Source: Umbribacter vaginalis (GTDB lineage Bacteria; Actinomycetota; Coriobacteriia; Coriobacteriales; Eggerthellaceae). Taken from it: a stretch of 64,000 nt of DNA. The notes under the pieces were generated by a model. That model had not been told where the DNA came from and searched no databases. It worked only from the letters and a program-made list of their open reading frames with translations. Made by a program: the position numbers and the translations under genes. Below are positions 44,481 to 52,134 of the stretch, piece by piece. The stretch lies in NCBI GenBank assembly GCA_001552935.1, contig KQ959677.1:1-64000 (forward strand), written 5' to 3'. How positions within the stretch are numbered: the first letter of the stretch is position 1; the number at the start of each line of letters is the position of its first letter.

Positions 44481-46400
44481 TCAAGTAATCTTACTGAACA
44501 TATGGCGCACCTTGTCCAGGCGGCTGTTTGGACGGCGGGGCTGGATGACCGGCTCGCCGACAGCGGCCTGATACCCTTTCAGTTCTGTAAGACATACGCT
44601 CCGCCCGTTGGTGTAAAAGGCCAGATCAGTACGGTATGCCTGTATATAGCGGGCGGGAATTTCGCCAGTAAAGACAACTTCATCCTTTTTTACCTGGGCC
44701 GTTTCGATAGCGGCACAGTATTTTGGCGCATCGTGATAAGCCCTGGAAAGGTATTCCTGGGGCGCATAGAGGGTGAACGAGAGATAAGGTTCCAGCAACT
44801 GCGTTCCTGATTTCTTCAATGCCTGTTCCAATACAATCGGGGCCAATGAGCGAAAATCCGCCGGCGTGCTGACCGGGCTATAATAAAGCCCGTATTCAAA
44901 GCAAATCTTACAGTCCGTTACGTTCCAGCCGCACAAGCCTTGTTCCAGCCCGTAACGGATACCATCCATGACAGCGTTTTGAAAACTCTGGTTCAAGTAT
45001 CCCAGGGAAACCCGGCTCTCGTATTGTACACCGGAGCCAAGCGGGAGCGGCGTAACAGACAGTCCGATGGATGCCCAAAATGGGTTGGGCGGCACCTCAA
45101 TATGGATAGTGTGGCTGGCTGCTTTGAGCGGCCGCTCTAAATAAATGACGGTAGGTTCCTTCACCGCTGTTTCAATCTTGTACTTTTCTGCCAGCAAAGC
45201 GGAAACAACCTCCAACTGCACCCGGCCCAAAAAAGAAAGAATGATCTCATGGGTGATGGAATCCACCTCGTAGCGCAAAAGCGGGTCAGTATCCGCAATT
45301 TGCGTAAGAGCGTCCAGCAGCCGTTCTCTTTGCGCTGCCGTTTTCGGCGTGATCGCCGTCCGCAGCATGGGGAGGGGGGCATCGCACCACCTTTCACGAG
45401 GAAGCCGGGTGTTGTCCCCTAATACGTCGTTTAATCCCACGCTGTCGCTGGGAAGGATGACAATTTCGCCCTTGTGGGCGGTGTCTGTCCGAACAATCTC
45501 CCCTTTGGATGGAATACGCATCTCTGTGATTTTCAGCTTTTCTCTCCCGGCCAGGGCCACCGTATCCCGCAGGCGCAGCGTTCCGCTGTATAGCCGCAGA
45601 TAGATAAGCCGCTGGTCACAATCTGTATACTCCACCTTGAAAACGTTGCCGCATAGGGCGGCGCTCCCCTGTTCCCCAATCGGTTGGAACAGCCCTGTCA
45701 CCGCATCCATCAACGGTTGAATGCCAAGGCCCTTTTTGGCGCTGCCGTGATAGACCGGGAATAGGGAGGCGTCTTGAACCCGCCGCTGTTCCTCCTGCGC
45801 AAGTTCTTCCCGGCTGATTGGTTCTCCTGCGATATATTTTTCCAATAATTCATCGTTATTTTCGATGACCGCATCCCATGCTTCTATGTCGGTATTTTCA
45901 TCCAGGACTATTTCCGGGGACAGCGACACCGTCTGCTTGATGATAATATCGGCGGAGAGCTTATCCCGAACAGACTGATACACACCCTGCAAATCAACGC
46001 CAGCCTGGTCGATTTTGTTGATAAAGATAACGGTGGGAATGTTCATTTTCCGCAGGGCATAGAACAGAATACGGGTCTGGGCCTGCACACCATCTTTAGC
46101 GGAGATCACCAAGATAGCCCCATCTAAAACGGCCAAAGAGCGGTACACCTCCGCCAAAAAATCCATGTGGCCGGGCGTATCCACTATGTTGACTTTACAT
46201 CTGCGTCACAGGAAGGAAGTGACTGCCGCTTGAATGGTAATCCCACGCTGCCGCTCCAACAGCATGGTGTCCGTCCTCGTTGTCCCTTTTTCGACGCTCC
46301 CCGGTTCTGAAATGGCTCCGCTGGCATACAGCAGGCTTTCAGTCAGTGTCGTCTTGCCGGCGTCTACATGGGCAAGAATCCCGATATTGATTATATTCAT
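44481..46400 (-). pseudogene. tet(W): tet(W) tetracycline resistance gene with an internal stop
   Basis: The 640-codon frame encodes a ribosomal protection protein of the EF-G-like GTPase family that removes tetracycline from the ribosome. From [20 protein letters not shown] to the C-terminus LDKVRHMF it follows Tet(W) closely as I recall that protein, and the length is exactly 639 residues. Codon 65 is TGA where the family has a tryptophan in FQWH; here the reading is FL-stop-R. There is no frameshift. The next GTG (46184) would give a protein lacking the P-loop AHVDAGKT, so the gene should be inactive unless the stop is read through. Its leader and promoter are intact. Confidence 0.88.
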
Positions 46401-46430
46401 GTCTATCCTCCATACAAGGCCCAAATGGGC

Positions 46431-46641
46431 GCAAAAATCCCCAGCGGCTAATACTTTTACCGCTGGGGATCATGACTTCGGACACACAAAAACACACACG
46501 GCTTACATAAGCTGCTGTCCGTCACGATATTTGCTTAAAAGGCAAAAGTATTCTTAAATTGGGTACAAAAACCAAGCCCCTGCAAGGGGCAAGCATTTTT
46601 GCGCCCATTATCAAATTTTATTTAAGAATACCTTGCCGCAT
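46431..46641 (-). promoter_or_regulatory. tet(W) leader peptide and attenuator
   Basis: On the minus strand a seven-codon ORF, MRQGILK (46641-46618), has GAGGAG ahead of it. Its last codons (46620-46631) are perfectly complementary over 12 bases to 46548-46559 downstream. Two terminator-like hairpins follow: GCCCC/GGGGC (46576-46590) with a T-run, and ATCCCCAGCGG/CCGCTGGGGAT (46437-46447, 46460-46470) with a T-run. This is the layout of transcription attenuation controlled by ribosome movement on the leader, as known for tet(M)-type genes. Confidence 0.65.
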
Positions 46642-46673
46642 ATTTGGTAGACTCCTCAAATCAGGATAATAAC

Positions 46674-46702
46674 AGTATATCATAGTGCGCTCTAAAAAAC
46701 AA
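46674..46702 (-). promoter_or_regulatory. tet(W) promoter
   Basis: On the minus strand TTGTTT (46702-46697) and TATACT (46679-46674) stand 17 bases apart, a good sigma70 promoter, about 270 bases before the tet(W) start and ahead of the leader peptide. Confidence 0.65.
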
Positions 46703-46734
46703 GAAATTATTTTACCCGATTCCCCAAATAAAAC

Positions 46735-46767
46735 TGGAGGGCATTCACTGGAACACCCTCCATTTTT
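46735..46767 (+). terminator. terminator-like hairpin behind the tet(W) promoter
   Basis: TGGAGGG (46735-46741) pairs with CCCTCCA (46756-46762), followed by TTTTT. It would stop plus-strand transcription from entering the tet(W) region. Confidence 0.55.
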
Positions 46768-46839
46768 GGTGATTATCGCAACCGAATCAGGACGCCAGGC
46801 TAGGCGGTGAGCTCCGCTCGCACCTGCGTATGCTGAGTT

Positions 46840-47216
46840 TTTACTCCCCATTGCATGCAAAGGCATTTTCGACGCACCCGGGGAGTAAATGACGCAGTGG
46901 CTTACACGGCGGCACGCGGTAGTACGCCGCGGCATTTCCCCTGATTACTCCCGTTTTCATTGAGACGGAAAGATTCTTTACTCCCCATTAGCCACCTGGG
47001 GTAACGCCGTACGGAGACCGCAAAAACGCCCATTGAGTTCGATTTGAGTTTCACAGGCCACGAGACGGTCCCGTTTTGCCCTCGGGGACAAAAAGCGCGC
47101 GTCTACTCACTCGGGATGAATCCTTACTCCCATTCCTCCGAATACCGCCCCGTGCCTTGCCGTCTTGAAATACGGGGAGTAAATGGCGAAATCGCAGGTG
47201 AAAGGGAGTAAAAAGG
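46840..47216. repeat. cluster of TTTACTCCC / GGGAGTAAA words
   Basis: The word TTACTCCC occurs at 46841, 46945, 46978 and 47124, and its complement GGGAGTAA at 46881, 47176 and 47204. The first pair forms TTTACTCCCC (46840-46849) and GGGGAGTAAA (46880-46889). The word extends the TACTCCC of the attachment-like sites. About 500 bases here are without genes. They may be arm-type sites of a recombinase or its directionality factor. Confidence 0.55.
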
Positions 47217-47391
47217 CAAAGAAAAAGCCTCCGTCCCAACATGGAAACGGAGGCTCGATAATCGGTTTTACTCACCAATGTCGCTGGCGGCTTTGCCGTG
47301 GCTCTCGTACGAAACGAAACTCAGCAGCACAGTGCGGCACTCAAAGATGCAGGTCAGAACCCTGTCAGCCTACTCCCACTCGGTGGTTATA
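47204..47391. repeat. left copy of a 180-bp direct repeat with attachment-like site
   Basis: This stretch is nearly the same as 51955-52134: GGGAGTAAAA, then a GCCTCCGT/ACGGAGGC hairpin (47226-47255), then GCTCTCGTACGAAACGAAAC, and it ends in CTACTCCCACTC (47370-47381). After that word the two copies part company. It looks like the right end of one element that was pushed away from guaA by a second insertion. Confidence 0.75.
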
Positions 47392-47894
47392 GTTTTGCCG
47401 TCTCGTCACTCCAGTTGCACCCAGTTTTCGGCGGCATCTCGAAGTGAGTGCCGCTGAATGACGCGACGTCGCGTTTCATCGGCTTCGGAGACAAAAGCTG
47501 GGACAACTTCAAAAACCATTTTCAAACTCAGAGTATTGAGTTTTTATTTTTGTCCCAAGGGGCACGGAGAGCCGCCTTTGGAGGCTCGATATCGCCGAAA
47601 AACGCCCGTTTTGAAACTCAACCGCCTTTGAGCCTGCAAACCACCAGCTTCAACAGTAAGTGAGTCGACGCGGGTGGCTTACGAGCCGTTCACAAAACCG
47701 CAGGCCACAGGTCTTTGTCAACGATAAGCAAAGTGAATAGTCTCAGGTGGCTTGCCCATGAGTTGGCGTAAGCCTGTTTAGCAAAAGGCTAATCGGACAC
47801 GACAGGCCGCCCGCATGGCGACGGCGTTTCCCGTGCGGGCACAAACAGCCCTGCGTGCCCTGTCGCGCGATATCCCAATGCGACGTTCAGAACC
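47392..47894. other. gene-free stretch at the start of the macrolide-resistance block
   Basis: About 500 bases with no protein-like reading frame that I can support and no strong structural element. Imperfect repeats around the word TTTCAAAAC-type sequence were not convincing. Confidence 0.4.
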
Positions 47895-48164
47895 CTACCC
47901 GCCAAGCAGCCACCTCGCGAAATTCAGCACGAGCACGCCCTCCCGGGTATGGGGCTCATGCCTCGTGCGAGTGATGAGAATCTTCGGGAATGCATCCCCG
48001 ATGGATAGAATCGGCGCAATCTCCCTCTCGAGCGTCGAATCGGCGCCGATATCGTCGCTCACATACACTTTCCTTCCCGGTTTCGAAACTTGGAAGGCAG
48101 TATGCGCAAGGATGCGTCGAGGTGCGATCCCAGTCGTACCATGCCAGCAGAGATGTCGAGGCAC
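47895..48164 (-). pseudogene. C-terminal remnant of a DUF4143-type AAA ATPase
   Basis: The minus-strand frame reads KVYVSDDIGADSTLEREIAP then ILSIGDAFPKILITRT and ends VLNFARWLLGG before a stop. This is the pattern at the C-terminus of AAA ATPases with a DUF4143 domain, in which an E-x-R-E-x-x-x-L helix is followed by DxFPKxL and a final LLG. The P-loop part is missing. Such ATPases are common on islands of this class of bacteria. Confidence 0.5.
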
Positions 48165-48306
48165 ATTCGTTCATGCTGCAATGCGGGCATCGGAGATGAA
48201 AAACAGCCCGTCGGGTAGTCATGGGCGTGCGGGAGCCCGCATCAGTAACCTGCCTCCTCGGTTGTCCCTTCTTTGCATGGTCGTCTACATAAAGGAGGAA
48301 CCAGCC

Positions 48307-48588
48307 ATGCAGATCAGCATGCTTGCCCTTCTTGGGTCACGGACCGGGGAGGCGAGGGCCTCCGTCGGGACCGCCCCGAGCAACCGGCATATCCAAGGAA
48401 TGACAAGGCTCGATCGCTGTGCTGGTCAGGATGCCGAAGCGGGCCGTCCGCCAATCGGAATGCGGGTCAGGATGCTGCAACGTGATTCCAGCTGCAGGAT
48501 ACGGCTCCTTTGCGGTTGCCGCAAAACCTGCTGGCAACATTCTTACTATCCGAATGATGTACGCATCCCTTGGGATCGTTTCGCCTGA
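48307..48588 (+). CDS. doubtful small ORF with a strong ribosome binding site
   Basis: ATG 48307 stands eight bases after AAAGGAGG, an ideal RBS. The 93-residue product (MQISMLALLGSRTGEARASV onward) has no known domain and its later part looks non-coding, with two other open frames alongside. It may be a broken gene or a leader. Function is unknown. Confidence 0.25.
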   Translation: MQISMLALLGSRTGEARASVGTAPSNRHIQGMTRLDRCAGQDAEAGRPPIGMRVRMLQRDSSCRIRLLCGCRKTCWQHSYYPNDVRIPWDRFA

Positions 48589-48730
48589 CCAGGGCCATCT
48601 TCAGCGCCTCATCGGCCAGCTCGGCAGGCGCCTCTTCCACGCGTAATAGCCCTGGCGGGTCACCTATGCAACCAAAGATACAAAAGGAATCGAATGGCCA
48701 GAGAGGATTGCCCTTACCGATGCTCGATTC

Positions 48731-48836
48731 TTGACAGGCAAACTCAAGCCGTGTTAATATTACATGGTTTGCCAGACCGAATTAACAAAGGAGGGGTGTC
48801 GTGGTTGGTCTTTTCCGCACGTGGATGAGCGCCTAG
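48731..48836 (+). promoter_or_regulatory. promoter and leader peptide ahead of the mef-like gene
   Basis: A perfect TTGACA (48731-48736) and TAATAT (48755-48760), 18 bases apart, form a promoter. AAAGGAGGGG follows at 48787, then a short ORF GTG 48801-48836 encoding MVGLFRTWMSA (GTG 48796 in another frame is possible). AGCGGCGC to GCGTCGCGCT with a T-run (about 48837-48876) could be an attenuator hairpin. Macrolide-resistance operons of this type are known to be controlled by leader peptides; that this one is, is an inference. Confidence 0.45.
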
Positions 48837-48899
48837 AAAGCGGCGCTGTTGTGGCGTCGCGCTGTTTTTCTGCACGCCATTTCACGATTGGACATAACC

Positions 48900-50186
48900 A
48901 TGATATTTGAAACCTCTCGGGGCAGGTCTGTTCTGCTGTGCCATTCATGGCAATTCAAGCTTTGTTTCGTATGGGGCGGGGAGCTCGTTTCGACATTGAC
49001 GAGTTCGATTCTCCAAATGGGTCTTATTTGGCATCTCGCCCTCACGACAGGGTCGTCTTCTCTCCTCTCCTTAGCATCGCTGGCAGGCTTTCTGCCGATT
49101 GCTTTGTTCGGAATCCTTGCGGGCGCCGTTGTCGACAGACTGCCTTTGAAACGTGTCCTCATCGGCGCCGACCTCTTCATTGCCGCGGTGGGTGCCGCCT
49201 TGGCGATTGCCTCGTTGGCCGGCAGCTTACCTGCATGGCTAATTCTCATCGCCCTGTTTCTCCGTGCAGTTGGTACTTCGTTCTACACGCCAGCCTCCCA
49301 ATCTCTCACGCCCCATCTCGCCCCGCCAGAGCATCTCGTTCGCCTATCGGGGGTGACTCAGGCGATTCAGTCCGGCGGATACATTCTTGGCGCCGCGCTT
49401 GCAGCAGTGATTTATCCCGTGGCGGGCATTACCGCTATGATTGTCCTCGACGTGCTGGGAGCGCTTTTCGCTTCTTTAGCCGTCCTCGCCGCACAGATAG
49501 ACGCAGGGGGCCTCGATGAAGCCGACCGCAGCTTGTCCTTTTCCAATAAGGTTCGAGAGCTCTTCTCTGAGATTTCGGACGGCTACAAGCTGATTAGGGA
49601 GTACAGGGGGCTGTTCGCCCTTCTTTGGTGCGGGTTCGTCTTCGCTTTCGCGTTCTCTCCGCTCGCGGCATTGTTCCCAATAATGACCTTGGGGCATTTT
49701 GGCGGTAGCACGGGGGATGCCGCTTTGGTGGAAATCCTTTTTTCTGCAGGCATGCTGGCTGGGTCCGGCATTTTGGCGGCCACGGGAGGGTTCCGCAATA
49801 GGTCGTTCACCATGGTCGCCGCGATTGCCGGCTTCGGCATTGCCGCAATCGTATCCGGATCGCTCGGCCCGTCATTGTTCGCTGCTTTCCTGCCGGTGAG
49901 CTTTCTTATGGGCGCATGCTCCCCGTTGTACGCGGGAACCCAGACTGCCCTTATGCAGGAGCAGATACCTCCTGAGTACCTAGGCCGCGTTTTCGGCCTC
50001 TACGGAACCATCATGGCGTGGGCCATGCCCATGGGCCTCGCAGCCCCCTCCGTTTTTGCGGATCTGCTTGGAGCTCCGTTATGGTTCGTCGGCTCTGGAG
50101 CGACCATGGTACTGCTTGCGATGGCTATGCTGCTTGCTCCGAGCGTCCGAAACGCGGGGAAAAGAGATACCGGGCAGATTCAATAG
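48900..50186 (+). CDS. Mef(A)-like macrolide efflux MFS transporter
   Basis: A 428-residue major facilitator with about 12 membrane helices. It follows Mef(A) through its length, for example LVSTLTSSILQMGL, LASLAGFLPIALFG, VVDRLPLKRVLIGADL, RAVGTSFYTPASQSLTPHL and YAGTQTALMQEQIPPEYLGR. Mef(A) exports 14- and 15-membered macrolides and is encoded with Msr(D), as here. The frame is open from 48849, but ATG 48900 gives an N-terminus in line with Mef. It is clearly diverged from the streptococcal protein and far richer in GC. No RBS is obvious. Confidence 0.85.
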   Translation: MIFETSRGRSVLLCHSWQFKLCFVWGGELVSTLTSSILQMGLIWHLALTTGSSSLLSLASLAGFLPIALFGILAGAVVDRLPLKRVLIGADLFIAAVGAALAIASLAGSLPAWLILIALFLRAVGTSFYTPASQSLTPHLAPPEHLVRLSGVTQAIQSGGYILGAALAAVIYPVAGITAMIVLDVLGALFASLAVLAAQIDAGGLDEADRSLSFSNKVRELFSEISDGYKLIREYRGLFALLWCGFVFAFAFSPLAALFPIMTLGHFGGSTGDAALVEILFSAGMLAGSGILAATGGFRNRSFTMVAAIAGFGIAAIVSGSLGPSLFAAFLPVSFLMGACSPLYAGTQTALMQEQIPPEYLGRVFGLYGTIMAWAMPMGLAAPSVFADLLGAPLWFVGSGATMVLLAMAMLLAPSVRNAGKRDTGQIQ

Positions 50187-50447
50187 CCCAAGTATTCGAA
50201 AAAAAGAGGCAGCAGCCATCGGTTCAAGCGTCAGCCTTCAAGCCCTTGCGACGACGAGGTATTGCACCGACATTCCGCATCGCGCTCCTTATTCGTCGCC
50301 AACTATCATTTTCGGATTTGCCGGCTTGCGCAAGGTCAAAACGCTCGCGCCGGCAATTGGGCAAAGGCGAAAAATCGACGTGAGCAATCTTTTTTGGCAT
50401 GGCTGCGCTTCCAGTAAAACGCTAATACACAAAAGGCGGTTCAACCT
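50187..50447. other. mef-msr intergenic region with hairpin
   Basis: This 261-base gap holds the inverted repeat TTGCCGGC (50318-50325) and GCCGGCAA (50349-50356), a T6 run near 50388, and a possible eight-codon ORF at 50399 (MAALPVKR) without a clear RBS. The streptococcal mef(A)-msr(D) gap holds a leader peptide with an attenuator, so a similar role is possible but not shown. Confidence 0.4.
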
Positions 50448-51917
50448 ATGGAACTCATAGTCAAAGCTAAAGACATCTTTTTGGAATATGCCGGCCGCGA
50501 TATCCTAGATATCGAAGAGTTGGAAATCTACTCCTACGATCGCATCGGCTTGGTGGGAGACAATGGCGCAGGCAAAACCAGCCTGCTTAAAATTCTGAGC
50601 GGCAATCTTACCATTGCGGACGCCGACGTCAGGCGCTTCGGCAGCATTGCCCTCATCGGCCAACTCGATGAACTCGACCTTGATGCGGCTCAGGACAGTG
50701 GTGAGATGCTCTCCCGTCTCAACGTCGCCGGAGTGGCGCAGGAGACGATGAGCGGCGGGGAGGAAACACGCGCCAAGATTGCCTCTGCACTCTCCCAGCA
50801 TGCAAGCGCGATCTTCGCCGACGAGCCTACGAGCCACCTCGACCAAGACGGCATCCGCCTTCTCGTCGGACAACTCAAGGCATTTGATGGGGCTCTGCTC
50901 ATCGTGAGCCATGACCGTCATTTTCTCGACCAGGTGGTAGACAAGATCTGGGAGCTCAAAGACGGCGGTATTTCCGAATTCTGGGGTGACTACTCCGACT
51001 ATCTGCGACAGAAAGAAGAAGAGCGCAAAGCTCAGGCGACTCGATACGAAGAGGCGATGCGCGAGCGCGATCGCCTCGAAGCCGCCATCGAAAAACAACG
51101 GAAAAAAGCACGGCAGGTCGACGCCAAGCGGAAGGCTGCGAAAAAAAGCAACGAGTATGCAGGTCGATTGGGGCATCAGAAAGCAACCGGCACCAAACAG
51201 AAGAGGATGTACCAGGCGGCTAAGGACATGGAGAAGCGCCTCGAAGCGCTCGAAGGGATTGAGGCCCCAGATAGCATTCGCGCCGTGCGGTTCCGCCAGA
51301 GCAAGGCCCTGGAACTGCATAGTAAATTTCCCATCTCGGCAGACGATTTCAGCTTGAGCTTCGGCAACTGCATGCTCTATGACCACGCGAAATTCGAGAT
51401 ACCGCTCGGTGCCAAAGTGGCCATCACCGGTGGCAACGGTACAGGAAAGACCAGCCTGCTGAAGGCAATCGCTCGACGCGCCGACGGTATCAACATCTCT
51501 CCCAAGGCAGAGATCGGTTACTTCGAGCAAACAGGCTACAAGTTCGACGCCCGTCAGTCTGCGATCTCGTTCATGCAGGATGGTTGCGAGTACAGCATGA
51601 CCGAAATTCGAGGCATCCTCGCCTCTATGGGAATCGGACCGCGCGACCTGACAAAGGACGTTGGCGTTCTCTCGGGAGGCGAAGTCATCAAGCTGCTACT
51701 CGCGAAGATGCTGCTGGGCAGATACAACATCTTGCTCATGGACGAGCCTGGAAATTACCTGGACATCAAGAGCGCCGAAGCCCTCGAGCAGATGATGAGC
51801 GCCTATGCCGGAACGATAGTGTTCGTCTCCCACGATAAGAGGCTGGTCGAGAACGTCGCAGACATTGTCTACGAAATAAAGGACACCAAGCTAGTCAAAA
51901 TCTTTCAGCGCGAATAG
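50448..51917 (+). CDS. Msr(D)-like ABC-F ribosomal protection protein
   Basis: A 489-residue ABC-F protein with two ATPase domains and no membrane helix. Site 1: [30 protein letters not shown]. The linker rich in K/R/E (about 175-265) reaches into the ribosome in this family. Site 2: [45 protein letters not shown] and [13 protein letters not shown] are typical of Msr(D)/Mel. It displaces macrolides from the ribosome. It is paired with the Mef-like transporter, as in the streptococcal operon. Confidence 0.9.
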   Translation: MELIVKAKDIFLEYAGRDILDIEELEIYSYDRIGLVGDNGAGKTSLLKILSGNLTIADADVRRFGSIALIGQLDELDLDAAQDSGEMLSRLNVAGVAQETMSGGEETRAKIASALSQHASAIFADEPTSHLDQDGIRLLVGQLKAFDGALLIVSHDRHFLDQVVDKIWELKDGGISEFWGDYSDYLRQKEEERKAQATRYEEAMRERDRLEAAIEKQRKKARQVDAKRKAAKKSNEYAGRLGHQKATGTKQKRMYQAAKDMEKRLEALEGIEAPDSIRAVRFRQSKALELHSKFPISADDFSLSFGNCMLYDHAKFEIPLGAKVAITGGNGTGKTSLLKAIARRADGINISPKAEIGYFEQTGYKFDARQSAISFMQDGCEYSMTEIRGILASMGIGPRDLTKDVGVLSGGEVIKLLLAKMLLGRYNILLMDEPGNYLDIKSAEALEQMMSAYAGTIVFVSHDKRLVENVADIVYEIKDTKLVKIFQRE

Positions 51918-51954
51918 CCCTAAATGAGCAAGAAATAATCCCCGAACGGAGACA

Positions 51955-52134
51955 AGGGAGTAAAACGGCAAAGAAAGAGCCTCCGTCCCAACGCAGGGAA
52001 CGGAGGCTCTTTAATCGCTTTTACTCATCTCCGTCGCTGGTGGCTTTGTCATGACTCTCGTACGAAACGAAACTCAGCGGCACAGTGCGGCACTCAAAAT
52101 CGCAGGTCAGAACCCTATCGGCCTACTCCCACTC
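51955..52134. repeat. right copy of the 180-bp direct repeat, ending at guaA
   Basis: This copy contains the same modules as 47204-47391 and runs into the last codons of guaA (CTACTCCCACTC at 52122-52133 is the complement of the guaA stop and last three codons). A strong terminator AGAGCCTCCGTCCC/GGGAACGGAGGCTCT (51976-52010) with T-runs ends the msr transcript and probably guaA as well. Confidence 0.8.

Noticed and set aside
44481-46184. Functional short tet gene starting at GTG 46184
   Set aside because: It would lack the GTPase P-loop and has no RBS, so it cannot act as a ribosomal protection protein.
47815-48588. 257-codon plus-strand frame
   Set aside because: Its first part overlies the minus-strand ATPase relic and reads as its shadow; only the sub-frame from 48307 has a start signal.
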